From Roseiflexaceae bacterium (GTDB taxonomy: Bacteria; Chloroflexota; Chloroflexia; Chloroflexales; Roseiflexaceae), in assembly GCA_947474225.1 (NCBI GenBank), contig CANJHS010000017.1, forward strand, positions 1-59,778: 59,778 bases of DNA, written 5' to 3'. Below, in pieces: positions 1-9,828 of this stretch. The position numbers were made by a program, and so were the translations under genes. The notes beneath the pieces are model-generated. The model ran no database searches and had not been told where the DNA came from. It worked only from the letters and a program-made list of their open reading frames with translations. Within the stretch, counting starts at the first letter, position 1. The number at the start of each line of letters is the position of its first letter.

Positions 1-426
1 GGGGGTATGGTAGCAGGCAAAAACTTTTATTCCTACGGGCATCTCGCCCTGGTACCCCATCATGTCCAACCAGACCAATGGATTGCATCATTCGGCTGGT
101 GGCAAGATCCCAACGGTGATGCCACTCAATTGATGATCGATCTTTCGCCTAACCAAAAAACGCCTGACCAAATTACAGTCGCTGACGGGGTCGTCGTTTA
201 TCAATTAGCCACTATTGGTTTGTTCGACGCTAATGGGCAAGTGTTTGATCCCCACGGGAGCAAGGCGAATTTACCCGTAGGATTTACCATTGCCCCAGAC
301 CAACCAAATGGTGCCATTGCTGTCCAAGTCGAAGCCGATGGCACGTTGAGTATCGAAGTATTCCCTGATACGCTTGCCAGTGCTGTCAAAGGCTTTGGCG
401 CAAACAAACGCAGCTATCATCGTTGA
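1..426 (+). CDS. C-terminal part of an M23-like exported protein (5' end outside window)
   Basis: The reading frame is open from the first base and ends at 426, so this is the tail of a gene that begins upstream of the window. The 140 visible residues align closely with the last ~140 residues of the lipoprotein that follows at 522-1889. Shared segments include WIASFGWWQD, DLSPNQKTP (DLAPNQKTP in the neighbour), VVYQLA, GYTIAPxQP and the final YHR. The two genes are therefore tandem duplicates on the same strand, 95 bases apart. The ATG at 7 is probably internal, because the homologous position in the neighbour is deep inside the protein. No catalytic residue can be assessed from this fragment. 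The biochemical function is not known; an exported cell-envelope role is inferred from the paralogue. Confidence 0.75.
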   Translation, partial: GGMVAGKNFYSYGHLALVPHHVQPDQWIASFGWWQDPNGDATQLMIDLSPNQKTPDQITVADGVVVYQLATIGLFDANGQVFDPHGSKANLPVGFTIAPDQPNGAIAVQVEADGTLSIEVFPDTLASAVKGFGANKRSYHR

Positions 427-521
427 GTATGATTGAATGAAAGACAGTGATTGAAGCAACGCGCTTTCACGTATGTCATCCACCTTCCCATATCTTTGAA
501 TGAACCGACGAAGGAGAAGCA

Positions 522-1889
522 ATGCGTAAAGTGTTTTTATTGCTTTGCGGGTTTTTGTTGCTTACATCTTGTAGCGTATTCAAACCATCAATCGGGAGTT
601 CTTGTACGACTGCAAACACACTCACGAGTGTTGGTGAAGGATTAGGCGTGTGTCGTGACGGGAGTTTGCACTATGCACTCCCCGCTGACATCCCGCCAGG
701 ACCATACGCCACCCGCCCAGACTGGTACCCTACGCTGGACCAACTCTTTGGCCAATCCGAAAGTACCTGCCCATCGACACAAATTCGTTTGACACATACC
801 ATTTTGCCGCTCGATCAACTGACCGCATCGATTCCGTATGGCATGATGGTCGGTGGTCATGTCACGCCGATTGATCACGGCTATTTGGGCATCAAAACCC
901 TTGCTGCCACGAGTGGATTGAGTGACGCAGACTTTCAACCCATTACCGCACCAGCAGACGGTACAATTCTCGAAGTAAGTGCATTGGGCGATCCCAACTC
1001 ACACCGCGTCGTGATTTCGCATGGATGTGGCTTGTATAGCGTCTACATGGTCGTCAACAAATTGACCGGTGTGTTGGCGTCGCAGGCAGATGCCGTCGCA
1101 CAACATTCGTATATCAGCATCAATCAACCTATCAAAGCGGGTGAAGAGTTTGGTCGTCAACGTGACAACCCACTCGACTTTAATATTTTCGCCAAAGAAA
1201 CCTGGTTGACCGGCTTTGTGAATCCATCTTCGTATCTCTATGGCGAGGGCTGGAAGGTGTATACCACCGACCCTACCCCGTATTTCAGTACCGAGCTCCA
1301 ACAACCCTACAGCGACATCATGCAGCGTACTGCGGCACCGCGTTGGGGCAAAATCGACCACGACGTGGCAGGGAGCGCCGCTGGCAACTGGTTCCTCGCC
1401 GAAACCTTGGGCTATAACGGCATACCAATCGAAACCTACAAAAACGCTACGCAGCCAATCCAAGGCGGAATGGGAGGCGGAAGAAACAATTATTGGTACG
1501 GTCATTTGTCTCTTGCTCCGCACCACGTCCAACCCGACCACTGGATTGCCTCATTCGGCTGGTGGCAAGACCGCAACGGCGATGGGATCCAATTGCTGAT
1601 CGACCTCGCCCCCAACCAAAAAACTCCTGCCCAGATTACTCCGAGTGATGGCCTCGTGGTCTATCAATTGGCCAGCATGCAAATGCTCGACGCAGATGGC
1701 AAGCCTCTGGTCATGCAAGGCGGCAAAGCTCCCCAACCGGTCGGCTACACCATCGCCCCAGGACAACCAAGTGGGGCTGTTGCCGTCCAAATCGAAGCCG
1801 ATGGCACATTGAGTGTCGAAGTATTCCCAAATACGCCTGCCAGTAGCGTCACCGGTTTTGGTGCACGTACACGTACTTACCATCGCTAA
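522..1889 (+). CDS. Lipoprotein with degenerate M23 (LytM-like) peptidase domain
   Basis: 455 residues. The N-terminus is a lipoprotein signal peptide (MRKVFLLLCGFLLLTSC) with lipobox LTSC at about residues 14-17, so the mature protein should be lipid-anchored on the outer face of the membrane. ATG at 522 follows AAGGAG at a good distance. Residues ~105-245 look like an M23/lysostaphin-fold module: a GGHVTPIDHGY segment resembles the H...D metal motif, then APADGTI, VVISHGCGLYS and IKAGEEFG. The usual downstream HxH ligand pair is not evident (YMVVN in its place), so zinc hydrolase activity is doubtful. The last ~140 residues form a second domain duplicated in the upstream gene fragment. A role in binding or remodelling envelope polymers is an inference only. 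Confidence 0.7.
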   Translation: MRKVFLLLCGFLLLTSCSVFKPSIGSSCTTANTLTSVGEGLGVCRDGSLHYALPADIPPGPYATRPDWYPTLDQLFGQSESTCPSTQIRLTHTILPLDQLTASIPYGMMVGGHVTPIDHGYLGIKTLAATSGLSDADFQPITAPADGTILEVSALGDPNSHRVVISHGCGLYSVYMVVNKLTGVLASQADAVAQHSYISINQPIKAGEEFGRQRDNPLDFNIFAKETWLTGFVNPSSYLYGEGWKVYTTDPTPYFSTELQQPYSDIMQRTAAPRWGKIDHDVAGSAAGNWFLAETLGYNGIPIETYKNATQPIQGGMGGGRNNYWYGHLSLAPHHVQPDHWIASFGWWQDRNGDGIQLLIDLAPNQKTPAQITPSDGLVVYQLASMQMLDADGKPLVMQGGKAPQPVGYTIAPGQPSGAVAVQIEADGTLSVEVFPNTPASSVTGFGARTRTYHR

Positions 1890-1968
1890 TATTGTGCTTT
1901 ACACATAAAATGCTTTTAGGCATACATCCCATGTTGCAGCTTTATTTTTGTCGTGAAATACCAGAACA

Positions 1969-2007
1969 GGGCACACATCCGCATGGATGTGCGCCCTCTT
2001 GGTTTTC
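1969..2007 (+). terminator. Intrinsic terminator-like hairpin between convergent genes
   Basis: GGGCACACATCC (1969-1980) pairs with GGATGTGCGCCC (1985-1996) with one A/C mismatch and a 4-base loop, followed by TCTTGGTTTT. It lies between the plus-strand lipoprotein gene and the minus-strand RTX pseudogene and could serve either, but the T-rich tail favours the plus transcript. Confidence 0.55.
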
Positions 2008-2017
2008 GCATATGAGG

Positions 2018-3843
2018 TCAGCGGGTGACCGTCAGTGTCGTCGCCGTACGCGTAAAGGCAAAGTTGCCAACCGTATCGAGTGCAATCAACCAGACTTCGT
2101 AGACTCCGGGACGCGTATTACCGTTCCCGCGAAATCCTTGATGATAGACGCCATCGAGTGCATCACCGCTATCGAGCACAGGAGCACCCGTTACCGTGAA
2201 CCAGCCGCGGATATCGTCTTCGTCGCCGAACTCGTAGCCTGCACGGACCAAACGGACGAGCGCAAACGGAATGCTGCCAGGATGGGTTGCAACGCCGCTT
2301 TCGTCGGTGACTCGGTAGGTGATTTCGAAGGTCTCTGAGCGTGACACTGTGGTAGGTGCATCAATTTCCGAAATTGCTGGGGGTGCGCTGTCGCTACTCC
2401 CACCACCCACTATGAACGGGAGCCCAACCTGGAACCAGTTCCCATTCAAATCAGTAGCGCTGATGTACATGACATAGTTCCCGTTGACAGCATCGTCGGG
2501 TATGTCACATGCCATGCTGTAGAGGATTGTTTCGCCTTCGTTTTCGAGTTCGGTGGGAATCCATGCATCACACCACCCTGTTGCGCCGTCATCACCACCG
2601 ATGAAGACATCCGACCAGGCGACACCGTTGTCAGACGAGACTTCGTATTCGACGATTATCGATTCGCCTGTATTGTACGAAGGATCGGGGGCATTTTAGC
2701 TTCGATTTCGATACTGGTTTCTTCGGGAGTACATTCGCCGAATACGTGGTCTTCGCTGTCACCGAAGCAGGCATCGAGGCCGTCGCCGGTCTCTATTTCG
2801 TCGGCATCACCACCACCATCGAGGTGATCATCACCGAAGCCACCGTCAATCCGGTCGGATCCGGTTCCGCCCGAAATGGAGTCGTTTTCTTCGTTACCAT
2901 TCAGGGTATCGTTGCCGGCATCACCAGTAATCGTATCGGCACCGGTGTTGCCGTCGATGATGTCGTTTTCGGAGCCACCGCTGAGTACATCATCACCTGC
3001 ATTGCCATCGAGGTTATCAGATCCAGCACCACCGTTGAGTGTATCGGCACCTTCACCGCCCGTAATGGCATCGTCACCGAGGCCGCCGTCTTCGGTGTCA
3101 TTCCCAGTTCCACCCGATAGCGTATCATCGTCTGCGCCGCCGTCGAGACTATCGTCTTGGGTTCCACCCGTCAACGTATCAGCCCCGGCATCGCCATTCA
3201 AATCGTCCGTCCCCGCGTCGCCGTTGAGGACGTCATCACCGGTACCACCGTTGACCGTGTCGTTCCCGCTGCCACCGCTCAGGGTATCACCGTCCGTGCC
3301 GCCATTGAGGGTGTCGGCGTCGGTGCCACCGCTCAGGGTATCTGTGCCGGATTCACCGTTGAGGTGATCGGTCCCGGCATCCCCATTCAAGCGATCAGAG
3401 CCGGTGCCGCCGTTTTCGACGTCATTGCCCGTACCACCGTTGAGGGTGTCGTTGGAACCACCGCCATTGATGGTGTCATTCCCGCTGTCACCATTGAGCG
3501 TATCGTTGCCGTCGCCACCAGAAATACCATCATTCCCGGCACCTCCGGTAGCACTATCGTTCCCTGCACCGCCATCAAGCGTATCGCCGCCGTTACCGCC
3601 TTGGAGGTTGTCGTTGCCGTCACCACCGATGAGCGTGTCGTTGCCGTCACCACCGATGAGGGTATCATTGCCGCCGAGGCCACAGATGACGTCCGCACCC
3701 GGAGTACCACGCAACACATCGGCACGCGCAGTACCAGTGATGGTACAGCGTGGACCTGCTGCTTACGTCATCGCTGGTGCCCACACTGCAGACAACGCGA
3801 GAACGCAGATACCGAGAAGTCGTACAAACAGCGAATGTCGCAT
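2018..3843 (-). pseudogene. Broken RTX (nonapeptide-repeat) secreted protein gene
   Basis: ATG at 3843 has a good RBS (AAAGGA, 8 bases upstream) and opens a signal peptide (MRHSLFVRLLGICVLALS), but TAA at 3765-3763 stops it after 26 codons. The frame then continues with the family signature CTITGTARADVLRGTPGADVIC and about 30 GGxGxD-type RTX nonapeptides (roughly 3690-2760). Near 2687-2691 a run of five C shifts the frame: the annotated frame ends at 2656, while the next frame continues without a stop from DPSYNTGESIIVEYE to 2018. Adding one C would restore a single frame. The restored tail matches the Ig-like two-cysteine modules of the intact paralogues at 12789-14051 and 15017-16279. Two independent lesions argue for a real pseudogene, although the frameshift alone could be a sequencing error. 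Reinitiation at GTG 3717 would give an unexported RTX fragment. Confidence 0.85.
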
Positions 3844-4003
3844 AAAATTGTCCTTTCGAGAACACTACTGCATGGACGTGGTGTCCGAATCGAATGTTCC
3901 CGCTGAGACCATCCTTGCACAAATTAGTATTTTTTTCAATACATATTTGGTGTGTCGTATACACACTGCAAGGGTGACATCGCATCGAAGAATATGAATC
4001 AGA

Positions 4004-4052
4004 GCCGAACCACACACCACTTGCTATGCGAGAGGTGTGTGATTGATTCGGC
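4004..4052 (-). terminator. Hairpin downstream of the first propeller gene
   Basis: An interrupted stem (GCCGAA 4004-4009 with TTCGGC 4047-4052, and CACACACC 4011-4018 with GGTGTGTG 4034-4041) sits just past the stop codon at 4056. There is no clear T-run, so it may be a transcript-end stabilising hairpin rather than a terminator. Confidence 0.35.
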
Positions 4053-4055
4053 AAA

Positions 4056-6665
4056 CTATGGATTATTGGTATCTGACTTAAAGATTCCACGACCATGGGT
4101 TCCTGCAAGGAGGGTATTCCCCATCCACGAGAGCGAGAAGACCGGTACGTTAGCCGGGCCGTCGGTGACTGCCTGCCAAGTGGCGCCACTATCCTCGCTG
4201 GTGAAAATGCCCATGTCTGTACCGACATATACCCAATTGGCGTGTGTCGGGTGAATCGCAACGCTCCAAATCGGCAGTGCGGGGAGTGCCGATGCGCCGG
4301 TCCCACTGGTCGCAGCCCATGTCGTACCGCCGTCGGTCGTCTTCCAGATGTTCTGTGCCGAAAAGCCACCAAAAACCACATAGACGATGTTGGAGTCCGC
4401 GGCGTCTATGACGATTGACGACACGTAGCGATTCGGCAACGCGGCATCAAAACTTGCCCACGAGACACTGCCCGCTGCTCCAGTGCCGTTGCTGGACTTC
4501 CAGACGCCGCCGACGGCATTCCCCACCCATATGATATCCGAATTACCGGGTGCAACCGCAATGGCACTGACGCTGTCGTAATAGTCACTTCCAGAGGGAG
4601 TTTTGATCTCTTCCCAGCGTGGTCCCGTTGTATTGGTAACGGCTGCTTTGATATCAGTGCTCCGCCAGAGCGATGCACCCCCAGCGAGCATGGTCGTCGC
4701 GACGTTCGGGTCGAGGATAAATGGGGCAATGAAGAGCGATGTCTGGTTTTTGGCATCACCGAGGACGTACTGAGTCGCCTTCCATGAGCCATCGTCCTTC
4801 ATTCCGGTCAAATCGACGCACGAATTGTAATCACCGTTTGTGCAGCGCGAGAGATAGCCGAGATAGACATACTCGGTATAGACAGTCGTCGGTGTCACCG
4901 GGTCCATGGCCACAAAGCCACCATCACCGCCGGTGAAGTCTTCCCAATTCTCGGTCGCACCAATCGTGCTCGCCAAGTTGCCGTTATCCTGGGTACCGCC
5001 GACGATCTGCCCACTGGCAGCATCGCCACGGACCGAAAAGAATTGCGTAATCCCGAGTGTGTTGTTGAGCTCGGTCCAACCACTATAGTTCGCAACGGTC
5101 TGATAGTTATTGGCACGATAGACGCCACCGTCGTTGCCGAAGTAGAGTTTTTTGTTGGTGGTGCCGTTGAACTTTGGGTCAGCCACGATGATGTGGTGAT
5201 CTGCATGCGCAGATATCGGTGAGGCACTCCAATCGCTGATACGCGTGAAGTTTTTGCCGGCGTTGGAGCTCCGATACAAATCAACCCCACCCACAATCAG
5301 GTAGTTGGGATTTGTCGGATCGACCCACAGCGTATTGTCATACCAACCCTGCGACTCCAATACTTTGGGCGTACTGACCAATGCAAAACTGACGCCGCCG
5401 TTGGTGCTCTTGTAGATTGCGCCACTTGAGATATCGACAGACGCATAGACGGTCAATGGAGCTGATTTGGACCAGGCGAGTTCAATGGATTTGCCGGTAG
5501 CGGGCAGACCGGTGGCGGCCTTCCAGCTCGTGCCCGAATTGGTACTCAGCCAGATTTTGCCGTACCCACCAACAAGCATTTTGGTGGGATCTGCAGCCAA
5601 GACTTCGATGTCGTAGTAGTTTTTGTAGCGCGTACCGACGGTGTCGCTCCACCAGGTCCAACTCGTGCCATTGTTGGTACTCTTGGCGATACCCTTCGTT
5701 GTGGCTGCAAATAATACAGTCTTGGCGCCTACTTTGACGGGGAGAATTTTGTTCACGTAGTCGAATTTATCGCCGGTGGTCGAGGCGAGCTGTGTCCATG
5801 TCACCCCTGCGTTGCGCGACACCATAATGCCATCACCGCGGGTGGCGTCTTCATTGCTGTTGCCCTCGCCCGTGCCGGCATAGATGATGCTTGCATTGTT
5901 GGGGTCAATAGCCAACGTGGTCACTGCCATGTTGCTCATGAAGTCGTTCAGGTTGGTCCACGAGGCACCAGAATTGCTGCTCTTCCAGACACCGCCTGCC
6001 ACTCCACCGGCATAGAGGATGGCGGTGTTGGTCGGGTGAATCACCAGCGCGCGCACACGACCCCCGATGTTGCCCGGTCCCAACGACGTCCACGACGTTT
6101 TGTTGATGCCGGCTGCACGGCCGTTGACGGCAGCTCGCATCGCTTGGATGTGGGCACGGGCGTTGACCGCTGCCAATGGCGGAACCACGCCGTTTTCGTC
6201 CACATAGCGCAAACGGAAGTATTCCGGGTCCGGTGGAGCCGCTTTGCCTTCAGCTTCTTCGGATTCGCCTTCGACCTCGCGCATCACCCGCTCGACGGAG
6301 CGTTCGAGTCGTAGCCAGAGGCCGCCAGCGCCCGACTGCTGTTCGCGGTCAGCGTGTTTGTGGGCGATTGCAATTGCTTTGTGGAGCGTCGTCGGAGCGA
6401 GGCGACAGTATTCGACGGCGTCGATGGGGAACTGCTCCATCAAGACGCGATAGTCCGCAACAGTCAGCTGTTTGGCAGCTGCCCGTTCGGCAGCGGTCAT
6501 CGCTGCAGTGACACACCCCGACGCGTCAGCTGCGGCATTTTCGGTGCTCTGCGCAACGACCACTCCGACGACTGCGCTACCAATGGTCGTGCCCCATACG
6601 AACAACCAGACTGGAGTTGTCCGGCGTATATATCCCATCAGCGTTGCAAAAAAACGAGTAAGCAC
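4056..6665 (-). CDS. Exported Asp-box (BNR/VPS10-like) beta-propeller protein, copy 1
   Basis: 869 residues from a GTG start behind AGAGG. A hydrophobic segment at about residues 15-40 acts as signal peptide or membrane anchor. Then comes a ~120-residue family-specific region (ADASGCVTAAM, PIDAVEYCRLAP) and an acidic linker ending in APPDPEYFRLRYVDENG. The propeller opens with LGPGNIGGRVRAL. At least eight Asp-boxes (S-x-D/N-x-G-x-x-W/F) are visible, for example SSNSGASW, STNNGTSW, TTDGGTTW and SEDSGATW. The protein ends with THGRGIFKS. Such folds occur in sialidase-like and adhesive or sorting-receptor proteins; no sialidase catalytic arginine triad could be assigned, so no enzyme function is claimed. 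It is the most diverged of three tandem same-strand copies. Confidence 0.8.
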   Translation of the reverse strand: MLTRFFATLMGYIRRTTPVWLFVWGTTIGSAVVGVVVAQSTENAAADASGCVTAAMTAAERAAAKQLTVADYRVLMEQFPIDAVEYCRLAPTTLHKAIAIAHKHADREQQSGAGGLWLRLERSVERVMREVEGESEEAEGKAAPPDPEYFRLRYVDENGVVPPLAAVNARAHIQAMRAAVNGRAAGINKTSWTSLGPGNIGGRVRALVIHPTNTAILYAGGVAGGVWKSSNSGASWTNLNDFMSNMAVTTLAIDPNNASIIYAGTGEGNSNEDATRGDGIMVSRNAGVTWTQLASTTGDKFDYVNKILPVKVGAKTVLFAATTKGIAKSTNNGTSWTWWSDTVGTRYKNYYDIEVLAADPTKMLVGGYGKIWLSTNSGTSWKAATGLPATGKSIELAWSKSAPLTVYASVDISSGAIYKSTNGGVSFALVSTPKVLESQGWYDNTLWVDPTNPNYLIVGGVDLYRSSNAGKNFTRISDWSASPISAHADHHIIVADPKFNGTTNKKLYFGNDGGVYRANNYQTVANYSGWTELNNTLGITQFFSVRGDAASGQIVGGTQDNGNLASTIGATENWEDFTGGDGGFVAMDPVTPTTVYTEYVYLGYLSRCTNGDYNSCVDLTGMKDDGSWKATQYVLGDAKNQTSLFIAPFILDPNVATTMLAGGASLWRSTDIKAAVTNTTGPRWEEIKTPSGSDYYDSVSAIAVAPGNSDIIWVGNAVGGVWKSSNGTGAAGSVSWASFDAALPNRYVSSIVIDAADSNIVYVVFGGFSAQNIWKTTDGGTTWAATSGTGASALPALPIWSVAIHPTHANWVYVGTDMGIFTSEDSGATWQAVTDGPANVPVFSLSWMGNTLLAGTHGRGIFKSDTNNP

Positions 6666-6996
6666 AGTATCGGAAGCCTCTTTTCACACAACCAAATAAA
6701 TATTGAAATAATGCTTATTATAGCGGTGAATCTGCTTCATATAAAAACATTGACAATTCATCAGTCTATCTGCAAGTTACCCGTGCGAGTTTCGCGTCAT
6801 TGATTATGATCCAGCTACGAATCGTGGAATCCCCTTTGATACGCATCAGCATCATTCCGTTATCCAGTTGCTGCATGCCCTGGCCGCCGTGCATCCATGT
6901 AGCTGGTAGCAGTGAATCATCGCGTCGATAACACACTCACCCCGAACACCCACTTGCGAGGGAATTCAGGGTGGTGCAGTGTGTTCCTGCGTATGA
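6666..6996. other. Intergenic region between propeller copies 1 and 2
   Basis: 331 bases without a supportable gene. On the minus strand a TATAAT (6722-6717) lies ~50 bases ahead of copy 1 and could be a -10 box, but no good -35 is visible at 16-18 bases. The rest shows no recognisable RNA or repeat. Confidence 0.4.
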
Positions 6997-9636
6997 CTAC
7001 GGCGTGTACGTCGTCGAGAAAATACCGCGCCCATGTGTCGCTGCCAGGAGCGTATTGCCCATCCATGACAAGTCATACACCGGTACGTTAGCAGGGCCAT
7101 CGGTGACGGACTGCCAGGTAGCGCCGCTGTTTTCGCTGGTGAATACCCCCAGTTCGGTGCCGGCATACAGCCACGCGCTGTGAGCAGGGTTGATGGCAAA
7201 GCTCCACACCGGTAACGTCGCCAGAGCAGTCACGCCAGTGCCAGTCGCGGCTGCCCAGGTCGTACCGCCGTTGGTCGTTTTCCAGACATTGGTTGCTGAG
7301 TAGCCGCCAAAGGTGATGTAGACAATGTTGGGATTAGTAGGATCGACCACGATATCCGACACAAAGCGGTTGGGCAGTGCGGCGTCATAACTGGTCCAGG
7401 TGACGCTGGAGGCAGCGGCCGTGCCGTTGACCGTCTTCCAGACACCGCCCTTGAGCGTGCCGACCCAAATCTGCGCCGATGCACCCTTGGCGACAGCAAT
7501 CGCGCTGATGCGATCGCCGTAGGCAGTTCCCCAAGGCGGTTTGATAGCTGCCCAGATTGGACCGGCGGTATTGGTGACGGGGTCCTTTACATTGGTAGTC
7601 CGCCACAATGATGCACCGCCAGCCAGCATCGTGTTGGCGTTGTTGGGATCGAGGATGAAGGGAGCAATGAACAATATTTTCTCACTACGGATATCTCCCA
7701 TCACATATTTTGTTGCTTTCCATGTTGCACCATAGTCGTTCGTCCCACTGATATTTTTGCAATCAAATAACGTCCAGGTACACCGAGAAAGCTGAGCCAT
7801 GTTCTGTGTCGCGGTATACGTTATATTCGGATTGGTGGCATCAATAGCAACATACGTGCCGTCACCACCCGTGGTATCTCCCCATGTTTCTGTTGCGCCG
7901 ATACTGCCAATCAGTGTGCCATTATCCTGCGTACCGCCAATAACTTTTCCCTTTGCACTGCTTCCTTGTACCGTATAAAACTGCGTAATGGCCAGGGTAT
8001 TGTTCAGTTCTGTCCAGCCACTCACCGTTGAAACAGTCTTGTAATTATTCACTCGATAGACACCACCATCATTGCCAAAGTACACCTTTTTGTTGGTAGT
8101 GCCATTGAAGCCCGGGTCTGCCAGGATGATATGGTGGTCTGGATGAATAGATGGTGGGCTATAGCGCCAATCGCTGATTTGCGTAAAAGTTACGCCGCCA
8201 TTGACGCTGCGGAATAAATCCACACCACCGGCGATGATGGTTTTTGCATTGGTTGGATCGACCCAGATGACATTGCCGTACACACCCTGATTGCCGAGAT
8301 GTTTTGCCGTACTGATTTTGGTGAAGCTGGTACCGCTGTTTGTGCTTTTGTAGATAGTTCCTTCGTCTATATCCACAGACGCATATACTGTCGTCGGGCT
8401 AGATGTCGACCAATCCAATTCAACTAGGTGCTCACCGGTCGGGATGCCAGGAGCTACTTTCCATTTTGCTCCCGCATCAGTGCTGAGGAACACCTTCCCC
8501 CAACCACCTGCGAGTATGCGGGACTTGTTTGTGGGAGAAACCTCGATGTCAGAAATATTCTCAACAAATGCTGCACGAGTCGGTGTTGTACCCCAAGTCC
8601 AGCTTCTCCCACCATCCGTACTTTTTGCAATCCCAACCTTCGTGACGGCGTACAAGAGAGTCTGAGAACCGTTTTTTACGGCGAGAATTTTTTGAACATA
8701 GGCGAACGAGTTTGTTTTGGGGAGACCGACGGCCGCTGTTGATGCGAGTTGTGCCCAGGAGGCACCAGCATCATGCGATACAAAAATGCCTTCACCGTAG
8801 ACCAACGAGAAGATTGCATTGAAACTCCCGCTAACATACTCCCCCGTACCCGCATACAGTGTATTGTGGTCGTTGGGGTCAATGGCGATGGTAGAGACGG
8901 ACATATTGGCCATGAAGTCCTCGAGGTTGTGCCACGAGGCTCCGGCGTTGGTACTCTTCCAAATACCACCAGCCACCCCACCGCAGTAGAGGATGTTGGT
9001 ATTGATAGGGTCGATTGCCAGTGCCCGCACACGGCCGCCGATGTTGCCGGGGCCGAGCGCGGTCCAGCTGGCTTTGCTGATACCGGCAGCGCGCCCTTTA
9101 TCTGCCGCACGCATGGCGGCGATGTGTGCTACAGCAGTGTGGTTCCCATCGGCAGGGATGACGCCGTTTTCGTCGACAAAGCGCAGGCGGAAGTATTCAG
9201 GGTCCGGTGGAGCCGCTTCACCCTCTGCTTCGGCCTCGGATTCACCGAGGAACATACCAACTGCGTATTCTATTTGAGTCAACAGCCCTGCTGCAGCACG
9301 TGCGTCGGCCTCGGTGGCTTTCTTGTGGGCGACAGCAACTGCTTTTGGGAGCGTGGCTGGCGCGAGCCGACAGTATTCAACCGCATCGATAGGCAACTGC
9401 TCCATCAACAGCGTATAGTCTGCCAGGGTGAGTTGTTGCGCGCTGGCGCGTTCTGCATCCGTCATCGCGGCCGTAATACAGCCCGATGCGTTCGCTGCGG
9501 CTATCGCTGCAGTATTACCGACTACCATTCCAACGGATATTGTGCCAAAAATAGCAGCAGTGACGAATGCCCATACGGGCGCAGTCCGCCGTAGGTAGCC
9601 CCAGATGGCTGCACACATACGAGCATAATTCGTCAC
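6997..9636 (-). CDS. Exported Asp-box beta-propeller protein, copy 2
   Basis: 879 residues. GTG at 9636 follows AGAGG by 5 bases, with the same leader motif (GAAAAGAGGCT) as copy 1. The layout matches copy 1: hydrophobic N-terminal segment (~20-45), conserved pre-propeller region with ASGCITAAM and EYCRLAP, acidic linker, GPGNIGGRVRAL, then Asp-boxes such as STNAGASW, STDGGRSW, STDAGAKW, STNSGTSF and SENSGATW. The C-terminal ~60 residues are almost identical to copy 3, and the DNA at 7109-7199 differs from 9941-10031 by about one base, indicating recent duplication or gene conversion. A block around residues 590-650 is clearly different from copy 3. Function is unknown; a cell-surface or secreted binding role is inferred from the fold. 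Confidence 0.8.
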   Translation of the reverse strand: MTNYARMCAAIWGYLRRTAPVWAFVTAAIFGTISVGMVVGNTAAIAAANASGCITAAMTDAERASAQQLTLADYTLLMEQLPIDAVEYCRLAPATLPKAVAVAHKKATEADARAAAGLLTQIEYAVGMFLGESEAEAEGEAAPPDPEYFRLRFVDENGVIPADGNHTAVAHIAAMRAADKGRAAGISKASWTALGPGNIGGRVRALAIDPINTNILYCGGVAGGIWKSTNAGASWHNLEDFMANMSVSTIAIDPNDHNTLYAGTGEYVSGSFNAIFSLVYGEGIFVSHDAGASWAQLASTAAVGLPKTNSFAYVQKILAVKNGSQTLLYAVTKVGIAKSTDGGRSWTWGTTPTRAAFVENISDIEVSPTNKSRILAGGWGKVFLSTDAGAKWKVAPGIPTGEHLVELDWSTSSPTTVYASVDIDEGTIYKSTNSGTSFTKISTAKHLGNQGVYGNVIWVDPTNAKTIIAGGVDLFRSVNGGVTFTQISDWRYSPPSIHPDHHIILADPGFNGTTNKKVYFGNDGGVYRVNNYKTVSTVSGWTELNNTLAITQFYTVQGSSAKGKVIGGTQDNGTLIGSIGATETWGDTTGGDGTYVAIDATNPNITYTATQNMAQLSRCTWTLFDCKNISGTNDYGATWKATKYVMGDIRSEKILFIAPFILDPNNANTMLAGGASLWRTTNVKDPVTNTAGPIWAAIKPPWGTAYGDRISAIAVAKGASAQIWVGTLKGGVWKTVNGTAAASSVTWTSYDAALPNRFVSDIVVDPTNPNIVYITFGGYSATNVWKTTNGGTTWAAATGTGVTALATLPVWSFAINPAHSAWLYAGTELGVFTSENSGATWQSVTDGPANVPVYDLSWMGNTLLAATHGRGIFSTTYTP

Positions 9637-9828
9637 ATTAGCCTCTTTTCAACCATGGAAAAATTTGATTAGGAAGATATTGTATATTGTTGCATCAATT
9701 TTGCATACAGAGCGAGAGCCAGCGTGTCAACGACCGACTGGTTGCAACGTACGCACAACAGGACCAAACCACCCGCACAAGGGTGTGTAGGTGGTCTGTC
9801 TATGTGAAATGCAATCTCAGGAGTGAAC

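Noticed and set aside
2746-3906. Long plus-strand frames through the RTX repeats
   Set aside because: Periodic GGN-GAC codons of the repeats leave the opposite strand free of stops; the Val/Thr/Ile-rich repeated products are artefacts.
4056-6665. Asp-box propellers considered as sialidases
   Set aside because: Asp-boxes alone do not show catalysis; the arginine triad and nucleophile Tyr could not be assigned.
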